A DNA stretch of 64,000 nucleotides, taken from contig NZ_JBJQOQ010000013.1 of NCBI RefSeq assembly GCF_046036945.1, positions 1 to 64,000 of the forward strand. The letters run 5' to 3'. The position numbers and the translations under genes were made by a program. The DNA is from Brevibacillus_C sp046036945 (GTDB taxonomy: Bacteria > Bacillota > Bacilli > Brevibacillales > Brevibacillaceae). Below are positions 7,669 to 15,770 of this stretch, piece after piece (the stretch's first letter is position 1; each line of letters opens with the position of its first letter). The notes beneath the pieces were generated by a model. The model searched no databases and was not told where the DNA came from. It worked only from the letters and a program-made list of their open reading frames with translations.

Positions 7669-8397
7669 ATGCTGAAACACTTGTGTCTCATCCTGGTGCT
7701 TGCCCTATTGGTTTTGCCGGGCTGCACTTCAGCGCCCCCGCCTTCAGCGGTTGAACAGCCACCGATTGAATACCAGCAGAGCCTGCCGGAAGCAGGCAGC
7801 GCAGCGGAACCGCCAGATATGGCACAGCCGGCTCCAGCACTCCCCATGGAGATGACTCAACCGGCTCCGACACCGCCTGTACAGATAGCGGCGCCCGAAC
7901 CTCTTTCGAAAAAGCCGCCTGCTAAGCGAGTCGGAATCACCCCTGCCCGTCTGGAAATCCCGGCCATCAAACTCAACGCTCCCGTCGAGCCGGTCGGAGT
8001 ATTGGAAAATGGGCAGATGGGCGTACCGAAGGCGTTTGATCGCGTCGGTATCCTCATGCCGTGGACAAAACCGGGAGAGAACGGAAGTGCGGTCATTGCA
8101 GGCCATCTGGATCACTATACGGGACCGGCCGTGTTTTACGGCCTGAAGAAGCTGAAGCCGGAGGACAAAGTGATTGTCTCAGATAAAAATGGCCGGAAAT
8201 TAAACTTTGTCGTCAAGTCGGTGGAATTTTTTCCTGCTGCCAAGGCTCCGCGGCAGCGAGTATTCGGAGAGTCGGACACCCCCCGGCTGAATTTGATCAC
8301 GTGTGCAGGCAAATTTAATAAAAAGACGCAGCAACATTCGCAGCGGTTGGTCGTATTTACCCAACTTGCCGAAGAACAAGAAAAAGCTGGGGAATAG
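7669..8397 (+). CDS. Class F-like sortase, predicted lipoprotein
   Basis: A 242-aa sortase. The N-terminus has a lipoprotein signal ending LVLPGC (Cys19), then a Pro/Ala/Glu-rich stalk of about 65 residues. The catalytic domain has the class E/F-style entry RLEIPAIKLNAPVEPVGV, AVIAGHLDHY (catalytic His146), LNLITCAG (Cys212) and SQRLVV (Arg226). Sortases join surface proteins to peptidoglycan or other acceptors by cleaving an LPxTG-like motif. Most are anchored by a transmembrane helix; here anchoring appears to be through lipid. It lies just after a small secreted peptide ending in MPSTG, the likeliest substrate. The stop codon lies inside the terminator hairpin shared with fadE. Confidence 0.88.
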   Translation: MLKHLCLILVLALLVLPGCTSAPPPSAVEQPPIEYQQSLPEAGSAAEPPDMAQPAPALPMEMTQPAPTPPVQIAAPEPLSKKPPAKRVGITPARLEIPAIKLNAPVEPVGVLENGQMGVPKAFDRVGILMPWTKPGENGSAVIAGHLDHYTGPAVFYGLKKLKPEDKVIVSDKNGRKLNFVVKSVEFFPAAKAPRQRVFGESDTPRLNLITCAGKFNKKTQQHSQRLVVFTQLAEEQEKAGE

Positions 8398-8409
8398 TCC
8401 CCCAGCTTC
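8380..8409. terminator. Bidirectional terminator between sortase gene and fadE
   Basis: AAGCTGGGG and CCCCCAGCTT form the stem; on the minus strand it is followed by TTTTTC, fitting a fadNAE terminator. The sortase stop codon (8395-8397) is in the loop. Confidence 0.8.
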
Positions 8410-8416
8410 ACGTCAT

Positions 8417-10198
8417 TTAGACTGCATACCCGTCTGCTTTGATCACCCGGTCGGCAATCGTTCGCTTCAAGTGAATGACATTCACCGGATTGCGGCGAGC
8501 CAGCTTTCTCAAAATGGACAGCCGCAGGCGCAACTCGTCTCCTTCCTCCATCGCCGCCAGCGCTTCCTTCGCCCACGCCTCCACCTTGTCAAACGCTTCG
8601 TGCACGAAGACGGTGGTCAGCTCCCATTTGTGCTGTTCCTTATCTGTACCGTTTATCCCAAAGGCCTTTTCTGTCCGCTTGACAACGCTGTCCATGGCAT
8701 AAAGCTGGATAATCGTATCGGCGACAAGTGACAGCAGTTCCTGTTCTTTGGCAAGAGCCTGCTGGTATTTCCTCATGGCCGAACCGGCCACCATCAAGAT
8801 GATTTTGCGGGTCATCGCCAACAGGTGCTTCTCAGCCGCCAGCGGCGCCTCTTCTACCTCTGCCGGATAGTATTGCAGCAGTTCCTCCTGCAGCCTGGCC
8901 GCCTCCGCGAGCAGCGGCAGCTCTCCCTTCATCGCTTTTTTGGCCAGCATGTCGGGTATCAGCAGGCGATTAATTTCATTGGTTCCTTCAAAAATACGGT
9001 TGATTCTGGAGTCGCGGTACATATGCTCGATCTCATACTCAGACATAAACCCGTAGCCGCCGTGAATCTGCAGACCTTCGTCCACGCAGTAGTCCAGCAT
9101 TTCTGAGCCGAACACCTTGTTAATTGAGCACTCAATCGCATAATCGGCAATCGCCTTTGCCGCTTCGCCGCCGATTTCCGCTTTTTCCCCCAGCGCAGAC
9201 ATCGCGGAATCAAACAAGCCAACGGTGCGGTAGACGGAGCTTTCGGCGGCGTAGAGCTTGATCGCCATATTGGCCAACTTGTTTTGGATCAGAGGAAAAT
9301 TGGCTATCGCGGTTTGGAATTGCTTCCGGCCTTTTGCGTATGTCGCCGCAAGCTGAAGGGCGTGCTTGGCTGATCCGACAGTCCCCAATGCCAGCTTGTA
9401 GCGTCCGATATTGAGGATGTTAAAGGCAATCACGTGCCCCCTGCCCGGCTCGCCCAAGAGATTTTCCACCGGCACCGGGACGTCCTGCAGGATGACGGTC
9501 CGCGTCGACGAGCCCTTGATCCCCATCTTCTTCTCTTCCTGCCCAAAGGAGACGCCGGGAAACGTCCGCTCGACGATAAACGCCGTAAACTGTTCGCCGT
9601 CGATCTTGGCGTAGACGATGAATACATCGGCAAAACCGCCGTTGGTAATCCACTGCTTTTCTCCGTTGAGAATGTAGTGTTTGCCGTCCGCGGAGAGGCG
9701 GGCCACCGTCTTGGCGCCGAGCGCATCAGACCCGGAGCCCGGTTCAGTCAGACAGTAGGCCGCCAAGCGGGCGCCTGAGGCCAGATCAGGCAGGTACCTG
9801 CGCTTTTGCTCTTCGCTGCCAAAGTAGACGATCGGCAGGGAACCAATGCCCACATGTGCCCCGTAGCTTATCGCAAAGCTGCGGGCGAGTGCAAATTTCT
9901 CCGTGATCAATGCCGAGCTTACCTTGTCCAGTCCCAGGCCTCCGTACGCTTCCGGCACGTCCGCGCCGAGCAGCCCCAGCTTTCCCGCTTCCTTCAACAA
10001 TTGGACCGAGAGATCAAAATGCTGTTCCTCGATTTCATCCAGACGCGGGCGAACCTCGTGGATGATAAAATCCTCTGTCGTTTTGGCAATCATCCTATGT
10101 TCTTCGGAGATGTCCTCGGGTGTAAACACTTCCTCGCACGACCCGGTATCAATGAGAAAACTGCCGCCGCGAATCACGTTACTTTTCGTTTCCGCCAT
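8417..10198 (-). CDS. fadE: Acyl-CoA dehydrogenase
   Basis: FadE performs the FAD-dependent first oxidation of the beta-oxidation spiral, acyl-CoA to trans-2-enoyl-CoA. The 593-aa protein is as long as Bacillus FadE: the usual acyl-CoA dehydrogenase core (about 30-410) with YCLTEPGSGSDA, QWITNGGFAD, and the catalytic Glu in RIFEGTNEINR near 405, plus a C-terminal helical extension. ATG 10198 is preferred to the in-frame GTG 9 nt upstream because AAGGAGA has better spacing to it. It is the third gene of the minus-strand fadN-fadA-fadE operon. Confidence 0.94.
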   Translation of the reverse strand: MAETKSNVIRGGSFLIDTGSCEEVFTPEDISEEHRMIAKTTEDFIIHEVRPRLDEIEEQHFDLSVQLLKEAGKLGLLGADVPEAYGGLGLDKVSSALITEKFALARSFAISYGAHVGIGSLPIVYFGSEEQKRRYLPDLASGARLAAYCLTEPGSGSDALGAKTVARLSADGKHYILNGEKQWITNGGFADVFIVYAKIDGEQFTAFIVERTFPGVSFGQEEKKMGIKGSSTRTVILQDVPVPVENLLGEPGRGHVIAFNILNIGRYKLALGTVGSAKHALQLAATYAKGRKQFQTAIANFPLIQNKLANMAIKLYAAESSVYRTVGLFDSAMSALGEKAEIGGEAAKAIADYAIECSINKVFGSEMLDYCVDEGLQIHGGYGFMSEYEIEHMYRDSRINRIFEGTNEINRLLIPDMLAKKAMKGELPLLAEAARLQEELLQYYPAEVEEAPLAAEKHLLAMTRKIILMVAGSAMRKYQQALAKEQELLSLVADTIIQLYAMDSVVKRTEKAFGINGTDKEQHKWELTTVFVHEAFDKVEAWAKEALAAMEEGDELRLRLSILRKLARRNPVNVIHLKRTIADRVIKADGYAV

Positions 10199-10226
10199 CT
10201 CATTCACTCTCCTTCACAAGAGACTG

Positions 10227-11405
10227 TCAAAGCAGTTCAAACACACCTGCCGCTCCCATGCCGCCGCCGATACACATCGTCACAACTCCGTATCTGCCGC
10301 CCTGCCGCCGAAGCTCCTGAAGCAGGGAAACAGTTAGTTTGGCGCCAGTGCAGCCGAGCGGATGTCCCAGGGCAATCGCTCCGCCGTTGACGTTTATCTT
10401 CGCCGGATCCAAGCCCAGTTCGCGGATCACAGCCAGAGACTGCGAGGCGAACGCTTCATTCAATTCAAACAGATCCACATCGGCAACAGATAATCCCGCC
10501 ATCTTGAGCGCTTTGGGAATCGCCACGACTGGACCGATCCCCATGACGTCGGGATCGACGCCCCCTACCGTAAACGAGCGGAAGCGGGCAAGCGGTGCAA
10601 TCCCCAGCTCAGCAGCTTTGTCGGCAGACATGACCATAACGGCTGCCGCTCCGTCACTCGTCTGCGAGGCGTTCCCCGCTGTAACTGTGCCCTGCGGGTG
10701 AAATACCGGCTTCAGCTTGGCTAATCCTTCCACAGTCGTGTCGTAGCGAACGCCTTCGTCTGTATCAAACTGAAATTCCTTTACATGCACCGCTCCATCG
10801 TCGTCGACGTGGTGCTGCTTTACCTGCAAAGGCACGATTTCTTCAGCAAATTTTCCTTCCCTGATTGCCGCCGCTGCCCGGCGATGGCTTTCCGCCGCGA
10901 AGGCATCCTGGTCTTCCCGGCTCACCTGATAGCGCCGCGCCACCTCTTCCGCCGTATGTCCCATGCCCATATACGCTTCGGGCATCGTCTCCACCAGCGT
11001 CGGATTCAGCGCCACTTTGTGCCCCAGCATCGGCAGCAGGCTCATGCTCTCCACTCCGCCGGCGACGATGACGTCAGCTCCGCCGGCGATGATCTGCTGT
11101 GCCGCGTAGGCGATCGTCTGCAGCCCGGAAGAACAAAACCGGTTAATCGTGATACCTGGCACAGACGTCGGCAATCCGGCGCGAAGCCCGATCAGGCGGG
11201 CCATATTCATGCCCTGCTCGGCCTCTGGAACCGCTGTCCCCATGATCACGTCCTCGATCAACGCCGGATCAAGAGCAGGCACCCGGCGCAGCAGGTCGCC
11301 GACTACAGCCGCTCCCATATCGACCGGGTGCACGTCCCTCAGGCTGCCCCGTTTTGCTTTGCCCACCGCGGTCCGCGCCCCGGCGACGATGACTGCTTCT
11401 CTCAT
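10227..11405 (-). CDS. fadA: Acetyl-CoA acyltransferase (3-ketoacyl-CoA thiolase)
   Basis: FadA cleaves 3-ketoacyl-CoA with CoA to acetyl-CoA and a shortened acyl-CoA. The 392-aa thiolase has all three catalytic motifs: NRFCSSGLQTIA (nucleophilic Cys near 88), GHPLGCTGAKL (His near 350) and MCIGGGMGAAGVFE (second Cys near 380). ATG 11405 follows AAGGAGGAG by 5 nt. It sits between fadN and fadE with short gaps, as in the Bacillus fadNAE operon. Confidence 0.95.
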   Translation of the reverse strand: MREAVIVAGARTAVGKAKRGSLRDVHPVDMGAAVVGDLLRRVPALDPALIEDVIMGTAVPEAEQGMNMARLIGLRAGLPTSVPGITINRFCSSGLQTIAYAAQQIIAGGADVIVAGGVESMSLLPMLGHKVALNPTLVETMPEAYMGMGHTAEEVARRYQVSREDQDAFAAESHRRAAAAIREGKFAEEIVPLQVKQHHVDDDGAVHVKEFQFDTDEGVRYDTTVEGLAKLKPVFHPQGTVTAGNASQTSDGAAAVMVMSADKAAELGIAPLARFRSFTVGGVDPDVMGIGPVVAIPKALKMAGLSVADVDLFELNEAFASQSLAVIRELGLDPAKINVNGGAIALGHPLGCTGAKLTVSLLQELRRQGGRYGVVTMCIGGGMGAAGVFELL

Positions 11406-11428
11406 GCTCTCTCCTCCTTGCAATCTGA

Positions 11429-13837
11429 TCAGTTGCGCAGCGCCTTGCCCTTGGCCAGCATGTGCTGCATCCGCTGCTGCGATTTCTGCGTCTTGATCAA
11501 GTCCATAAATGCCTGTTTCTCCAACTCCAGGATGTACGCTTCACTCACTTCCGTACCGGCTGGCAGACTGCCTCCCGACATGACGTAGGCCAGCTTGCTG
11601 GCGATCAGCTCGTCATGTTCACTGATCAGCCCGCCGACCCGCATTGAGTACAGATTTTGCCGCAGGTTCGCGTAGCCGGTCTCGCCGATCACGCGGATTT
11701 TTCGCGGCTGGCGCGTCCTGTATCCGGCTTTGTCCATGGCCAGCACAGCCTGCTTGGCGTCGTAGAGCAGGTAATCGGGATGAATGCTGATGCCGTCAGT
11801 CGGACGCAGGTAGCCGAGCTGGACGGCCTCGTGGGCGCTCGTCGAGACTTTGGCCAGCGCAATCGTTTCAAAGGCCCTGACTACGAACGGGAAGGGATCG
11901 ACGGGAAACGTTCCTCCCTGCGGAACGTTCTCCATGGCGCGAAACAGCATCTCCGCTGTGCCGCCGCCTGCCGGAATCAGTCCCACCCCGGCCTCAACCA
12001 GCCCCATATAGGTCTCGGCAGAAGCCTGTACGCGATCCGCCAGATAGCATAGTTCCACGCCCCCACCCAGTGTCATGCCGAACGGCGCGGCGACCACAGG
12101 ACGTCCCATTTGCCTGAATGCCTGTTTCACCGCATGAAACTTTTTCACCAAAAGCTCCAGCTCCGGCCAGTTTTCGTCCTGTGCCTCGACCAGCGCCATC
12201 GCCAGGTTCATGCCGACGCAAAAATTCTTGCCCTGATTGCCGATGACCAGTCCGAGGAAGTCCTGCTTGACCACATCGATTGCTGTATTCGCCATGTGCA
12301 GGATGTCCATGCCCAAAGCGTTGTTCGGGGAGGTTAATTCCAGGCAGGCGACTCCGTCCCCTAAATCGATCAGCGCAGCCCCGGCGTTCTTCCTGATCAG
12401 TTTCCCCTGCTCTTTTAACGCTGCAAGGTTGATTATCTGCTTGTTCTCCTCGATCAAGGCGTATTTGCCGCTGATCGCAAAAGCTGCGATACGGCCGTCT
12501 GTGTACTCGTAAAAGCTGGTTTTCCCGCTTGCCAGCAGTTCTTCGACCAAGGGCGGGATCGCTTCCCCCTCCGCCCGCATCCGGGCGACCGACTTCTCGA
12601 CGCCGAGGGCATCCCAGGTTTCAAACGGCCCCAGTTCCCAGCCGAAGCCCCACTTCATCGCCCGGTCGATGGCGACGATGTCGTCAGCGATTTCTCCCAC
12701 TTTGGCAGCCGAGTAAAGCAGTACCTTTTTGAACAGGTTCCAAATAAACTGACTTCCTTTGTCGCTGCCCCAGGCCAGAGTCCTGAGCTTCTGCGGCAAG
12801 TCTTTGGACGATTTGGCCGCTGCCAGCGACGGAAAGTTCACCTTGACGCGCGGACGGTATTCCAGCGTCTGGTAGTCGATGGCCAAGATCTCTTTGCCTG
12901 CGGCTGTCTGTTCCTGTTTAAAGAAGCCTTGCCCGCTCTTTTGCCCGATCCAGCCCTTTTCCACCATACGCAAGATGAATTCGGGCACTTCAAAAACAGC
13001 TTGCTCCGCCGGATCGCCGCTTTTCTCCTGTACGTTGCGGGCGACGTGCACATACGTGTCCAGGCCGACGACATCCAGGGTGCGAAACGTAGCGCTTTTT
13101 GGCCGACCGATGACAGGACCGGTCAGGGCGTCTACCTCATCGACGGCAAGTCCCAGCCGGACCATTTCGTGAATCGACACTTGCAGGCCGTAGGTCCCGA
13201 TGCGATTGGCAATAAAATTGGGCGTATCTTTGCAGAGGACCGTCCCTTTGCCCAGGACGGTTTCGCCAAACCGTTGCATGAAGCGGACAACGTCCGTGTC
13301 TGTCTCGCTGCCGGGAATAATTTCCAGAAGTTTCAGATAGCGGGGAGGATTAAAAAAGTGAGTGCCGAGAAAATGTTTGCGAAACTCGTCAGAACGCCCT
13401 TGGCACATCTCGTTGATGGAAACGCCCGAAGTATTGGAAGAGACGATCGCACCTGGTTTCCGGTAAGCCTCGACCGCAGAAAAAACTTGTTTTTTTACTT
13501 CCAGGTTCTCTACCACTGCTTCGATGATCCAGTCCGCCTCCGCCAAGAGAGAAAGGTGATCCTCCATATTGCCTACCGTTATCAGAGCGAGATTGGCCCT
13601 GTCGTAAAGCGGCGCCGGCTTGGCCTTGAGCAGCCTGTCTTTGCCTGATTGGGCAATCCTGTTTCGCACGGCAGGATGCTCCAGTGTCAGCCCCTTTTTC
13701 GCTTCCTCCGCCGTCAATCCGCCGGGGACGACATCCAATAAATACGTCGGAATCCCTGCATTTGCCAAATGGGCGGCAATCCCCGCTCCCATCACCCCGG
13801 AGCCGAGCACAGCGGCTTTGCGAATTTTGCGTTCCAT
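11429..13837 (-). CDS. fadN: 3-hydroxyacyl-CoA dehydrogenase / enoyl-CoA hydratase bifunctional protein
   Basis: FadN carries the second and third beta-oxidation steps. The 802-aa protein starts with a Rossmann NAD domain (AAVLGSGVMGAGIAAHLANAG), continues with the hydroxyacyl-CoA dehydrogenase helical domain (LGTHFFNPPRYLKLLEI near 145; GRPKSATFRTLDVVGLD near 245), and ends with a crotonase-fold domain (SPNNALGMDILHM near 505, GMTLGGGVELCYLADR near 590). ATG 13837 follows AAGGAGGGT. It is first in the operon, with a perfect FadR operator about 80 bp upstream. Confidence 0.95.
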   Translation of the reverse strand: MERKIRKAAVLGSGVMGAGIAAHLANAGIPTYLLDVVPGGLTAEEAKKGLTLEHPAVRNRIAQSGKDRLLKAKPAPLYDRANLALITVGNMEDHLSLLAEADWIIEAVVENLEVKKQVFSAVEAYRKPGAIVSSNTSGVSINEMCQGRSDEFRKHFLGTHFFNPPRYLKLLEIIPGSETDTDVVRFMQRFGETVLGKGTVLCKDTPNFIANRIGTYGLQVSIHEMVRLGLAVDEVDALTGPVIGRPKSATFRTLDVVGLDTYVHVARNVQEKSGDPAEQAVFEVPEFILRMVEKGWIGQKSGQGFFKQEQTAAGKEILAIDYQTLEYRPRVKVNFPSLAAAKSSKDLPQKLRTLAWGSDKGSQFIWNLFKKVLLYSAAKVGEIADDIVAIDRAMKWGFGWELGPFETWDALGVEKSVARMRAEGEAIPPLVEELLASGKTSFYEYTDGRIAAFAISGKYALIEENKQIINLAALKEQGKLIRKNAGAALIDLGDGVACLELTSPNNALGMDILHMANTAIDVVKQDFLGLVIGNQGKNFCVGMNLAMALVEAQDENWPELELLVKKFHAVKQAFRQMGRPVVAAPFGMTLGGGVELCYLADRVQASAETYMGLVEAGVGLIPAGGGTAEMLFRAMENVPQGGTFPVDPFPFVVRAFETIALAKVSTSAHEAVQLGYLRPTDGISIHPDYLLYDAKQAVLAMDKAGYRTRQPRKIRVIGETGYANLRQNLYSMRVGGLISEHDELIASKLAYVMSGGSLPAGTEVSEAYILELEKQAFMDLIKTQKSQQRMQHMLAKGKALRN

Positions 13838-13913
13838 CAAGTACCCTCCTTCTTTGCTTTCTCTCATCTTAAGCCTATGTTCTGTTCCCGCACCTCATGT
13901 GTTCGCAGCATTT

Positions 13914-13931
13914 TGAATGAATATTCATTCA
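13914..13931. promoter_or_regulatory. FadR operator upstream of fadNAE
   Basis: TGAATGAATATTCATTCA is a perfect 18-bp palindrome and fits the known Bacillus FadR consensus TGAATGAMTANTCATTCA. FadR is a TetR-family repressor released by long-chain acyl-CoA. The site lies 77-94 bp before the fadN start, where the promoter is expected; I could not choose an unambiguous -35/-10 pair. Confidence 0.9.
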
Positions 13932-14078
13932 TTTTTGGTTAAAAAAAACACTCCACTGCCGTCTAGAGAAAAAGCCCCTCTGATTGCGTATTCGTGGAAT
14001 GTTTTCGCTGCGTTGCAAGGAAATGAATATCTGTTCAGATTTATTCTAAAACATTTAAAATCCTGTTGCAATGCGAAT

Positions 14079-14495
14079 TTACGTCTGCGGTACAAACGTG
14101 CCATCCCGCAGCATGGTCAGTTCTCCCAGGATAAAGGCGAGGTCTTCAGACTCCTCCATTTCGCCGCTTTCATCAAGAGCCTCGAGACGGCGCAGCAGGA
14201 TGTTGGCAAAATCCTGGATTTGCACGGGATGCGCTTCCAGATCGGCTTCGTCAAGCACTTCAAAGCCGGTCATTGCCTCCAGATGCGTACTGATGTGAAA
14301 CCCGCCGATTTCCCCGAGGTACTCGCGCTTGTTGAGCGGCGATTTTTGCAGTTTGCGCAGCATGCTGACGATGTCATTCGCATATGTGCTGGGAAATACC
14401 ACTTGATAAAAATGGCGGTTCGCCGACTCCTCTGTTTTGATGATCAACATATCTATGCCATCCAGCTTTTTTGCCTTTTTGCCAATACCAAACAT
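14079..14495 (-). CDS. Conserved-looking hypothetical protein, 138 aa
   Basis: I do not recognise this protein. It is soluble and acidic, with no signal peptide or membrane segment: MFGIGKKAKKLDGIDMLIIK at the start, then YQVVFPSTYANDIVSMLRKL near 35-55, and an Asp/Glu-rich C-terminal part ending in a helical region. ATG 14495 is preferred to an earlier in-frame start because GAGGTGG lies just before it. It is a single-gene unit on the minus strand, with its own promoter and divergent from the next lipoprotein gene. Codon usage matches its neighbours. Confidence 0.75.
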   Translation of the reverse strand: MFGIGKKAKKLDGIDMLIIKTEESANRHFYQVVFPSTYANDIVSMLRKLQKSPLNKREYLGEIGGFHISTHLEAMTGFEVLDEADLEAHPVQIQDFANILLRRLEALDESGEMEESEDLAFILGELTMLRDGTFVPQT

Positions 14496-14534
14496 CAATA
14501 CCACCTCATTGCCGAAATTGATCACACTTTATCC

Positions 14535-14563
14535 ATCATAGTGGTAAAACCCCAAACAAACAA
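14535..14563 (-). promoter_or_regulatory. Promoter of the 138-aa hypothetical gene
   Basis: On the minus strand TTGTTT (14558-14563), a 17-bp spacer and TATGAT (14535-14540), 40 bp before the start codon. Confidence 0.65.
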
Positions 14564-14679
14564 CCCCTTCCTCCCGATTTGCCCGGCATATGACGACAGG
14601 AAAAAGTTAACGTGGTTATCCTGCCAGCCGCTTCACATGCTAAAAGCAGAAAATAGCCGACAGGTGTGAGGTGGAAAAG

Positions 14680-15393
14680 ATGAGAAAGTGGCTGTTCATC
14701 CTCGCTTTGGCTGTCGCCGTATCAGGCTGCGGCGGACAGCAAGGCACGCAGAAGGCCAGCGAGAAAACGAAATCAACCCAGACAAAGAGCAAAGACACAA
14801 AAAACAAAGACACGAAAAACAAAGACTCTAAAAACAAAGCCAAAGGAACGAAAACCGCCGGCACGCAGAAGCCTGCTGCGAAAGATGACAAGAAACTGAA
14901 GACAACCGCAATCACCAATCTGGACAAGGACAAGTCCGAACTCGTCCTGTTCTTGAATAAAGCCGAACACGTCGTCCAGGACGTCCTCTACGCGGCAGCC
15001 GCGCTGCCAACCGGCAAGACGATTACAGAAGACGGTGTGCGCTACCGTCAGCTCCCGCCGGAGTACGACAGCAAGGAAAAGGTGATTGCGCATTTTTCCA
15101 CGTTTTGGAGCCACCCGCTGGCCGTAAAAATGTACGACAACCTGACGACGCGGATGGAAAACGGAAAATTGTACATCGCCGCCCCGCAAGTCGATTATCC
15201 GGTCCTCATCTCCCTGCGCAATACGACGGCAAAAGTTGACCCGTCCGGCATTACTGCTGTGGTGCAAGGTGCAGCTCCGGCCAACTTTGCGGGAAACCAG
15301 TCGATTACCTACCACCTGGTTCGCGACCAAAAGACCGGGAACTATGAAATTGACAAGCGGACGGGCGAATACGGCCAAAGAATGTTCCGCTAA
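14680..15393 (+). CDS. Lipoprotein with Lys-rich linker, possible IseA-like domain
   Basis: A 237-aa lipoprotein: signal MRKWLFILALAVAVSGC with lipobox VSGC (Cys17), then a linker of about 55 residues built from KDTKNKD-type repeats, then a globular domain from about 85. Blocks such as DGVRYRQLPPEYDSKEKVIAHF recall the IseA (YoeB) DL-endopeptidase-inhibitor family, which restrains cell-wall hydrolases; this is a tentative match from memory. The repeated Lys/Asp linker would reach through the cell wall. ATG 14680 is used because GAGGTGG precedes it by 5 nt. A CCCCCAGG/CCTGGGGG inverted repeat follows the stop. Confidence 0.75.
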   Translation: MRKWLFILALAVAVSGCGGQQGTQKASEKTKSTQTKSKDTKNKDTKNKDSKNKAKGTKTAGTQKPAAKDDKKLKTTAITNLDKDKSELVLFLNKAEHVVQDVLYAAAALPTGKTITEDGVRYRQLPPEYDSKEKVIAHFSTFWSHPLAVKMYDNLTTRMENGKLYIAAPQVDYPVLISLRNTTAKVDPSGITAVVQGAAPANFAGNQSITYHLVRDQKTGNYEIDKRTGEYGQRMFR

Positions 15394-15400
15394 ATGAATG

Positions 15401-15435
15401 CCCCCAGGGACTTGACATAATTATTCACCTGGGGG
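15401..15435. repeat. Inverted repeat spanning the proB promoter
   Basis: CCCCCAGG (15401-15408) and CCTGGGGG (15428-15435) enclose the -35 box TTGACA and abut the -10 box. There is no T-run, so it is not a standard terminator; it could be an operator or a stem in read-through RNA. Confidence 0.7.
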
Positions 15436-15441
15436 CATAAT
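15412..15441 (+). promoter_or_regulatory. Promoter of proBAC
   Basis: TTGACA (15412-15417), an 18-bp spacer and CATAAT (15436-15441), just ahead of the T-box leader. Confidence 0.75.
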
Positions 15442-15464
15442 GATGTCTATATATAAATGGATAT

Positions 15465-15741
15465 CAGTGAACGCGATGATGGGGAATAGTAAAACCGACG
15501 CGTCTGGTTTTAGAGAGCGAATTCCGGCGGCTGAAAGGATTCGCCCAGAAGTGGTTTGAACCCGTCCCGGAGCGGCTAGGGATGACCTAGAACAGGATCC
15601 TTTCCCCTGTTATCAAGGAAAGCGCCGCGGCATGGGCCCGGCGAAAAGCCGGACAGCTTTGTTTTTTTATCAGGCTGTCAAATAAGGTGGTACCGCGAAA
15701 GCAGACCCTTTCGTCCTTATGTGGATGAAAGGGTTTTTTTG
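15465..15741 (+). ncRNA. T-box leader (probably proline-specific) of proBAC
   Basis: The region contains the stem I AG-box-like GATGATGGGGAATAGTA, AGAGAGCGAATTCCGG, and the diagnostic T-box AAGGTGGTACCGCG (15684-15697). The terminator is ACCCTTTCGTCC paired with GGATGAAAGGGT, then seven Ts (ends about 15740). A GAACCCG stretch near 15558 offers CCC (Pro) as specifier, consistent with the proline genes downstream, although ACC in another register cannot be excluded. Uncharged tRNA-Pro would stabilise the antiterminator and switch the operon on. Confidence 0.93.
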
Positions 15742-15770
15742 TATATCCGGAATAGAAAGGTGAACCGTCA

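Noticed and set aside
13917..14669. 250-codon plus-strand frame opposite the 138-aa hypothetical gene
   Set aside because: Starts inside the FadR operator with no ribosome site; the minus-strand gene has a promoter and Shine-Dalgarno.
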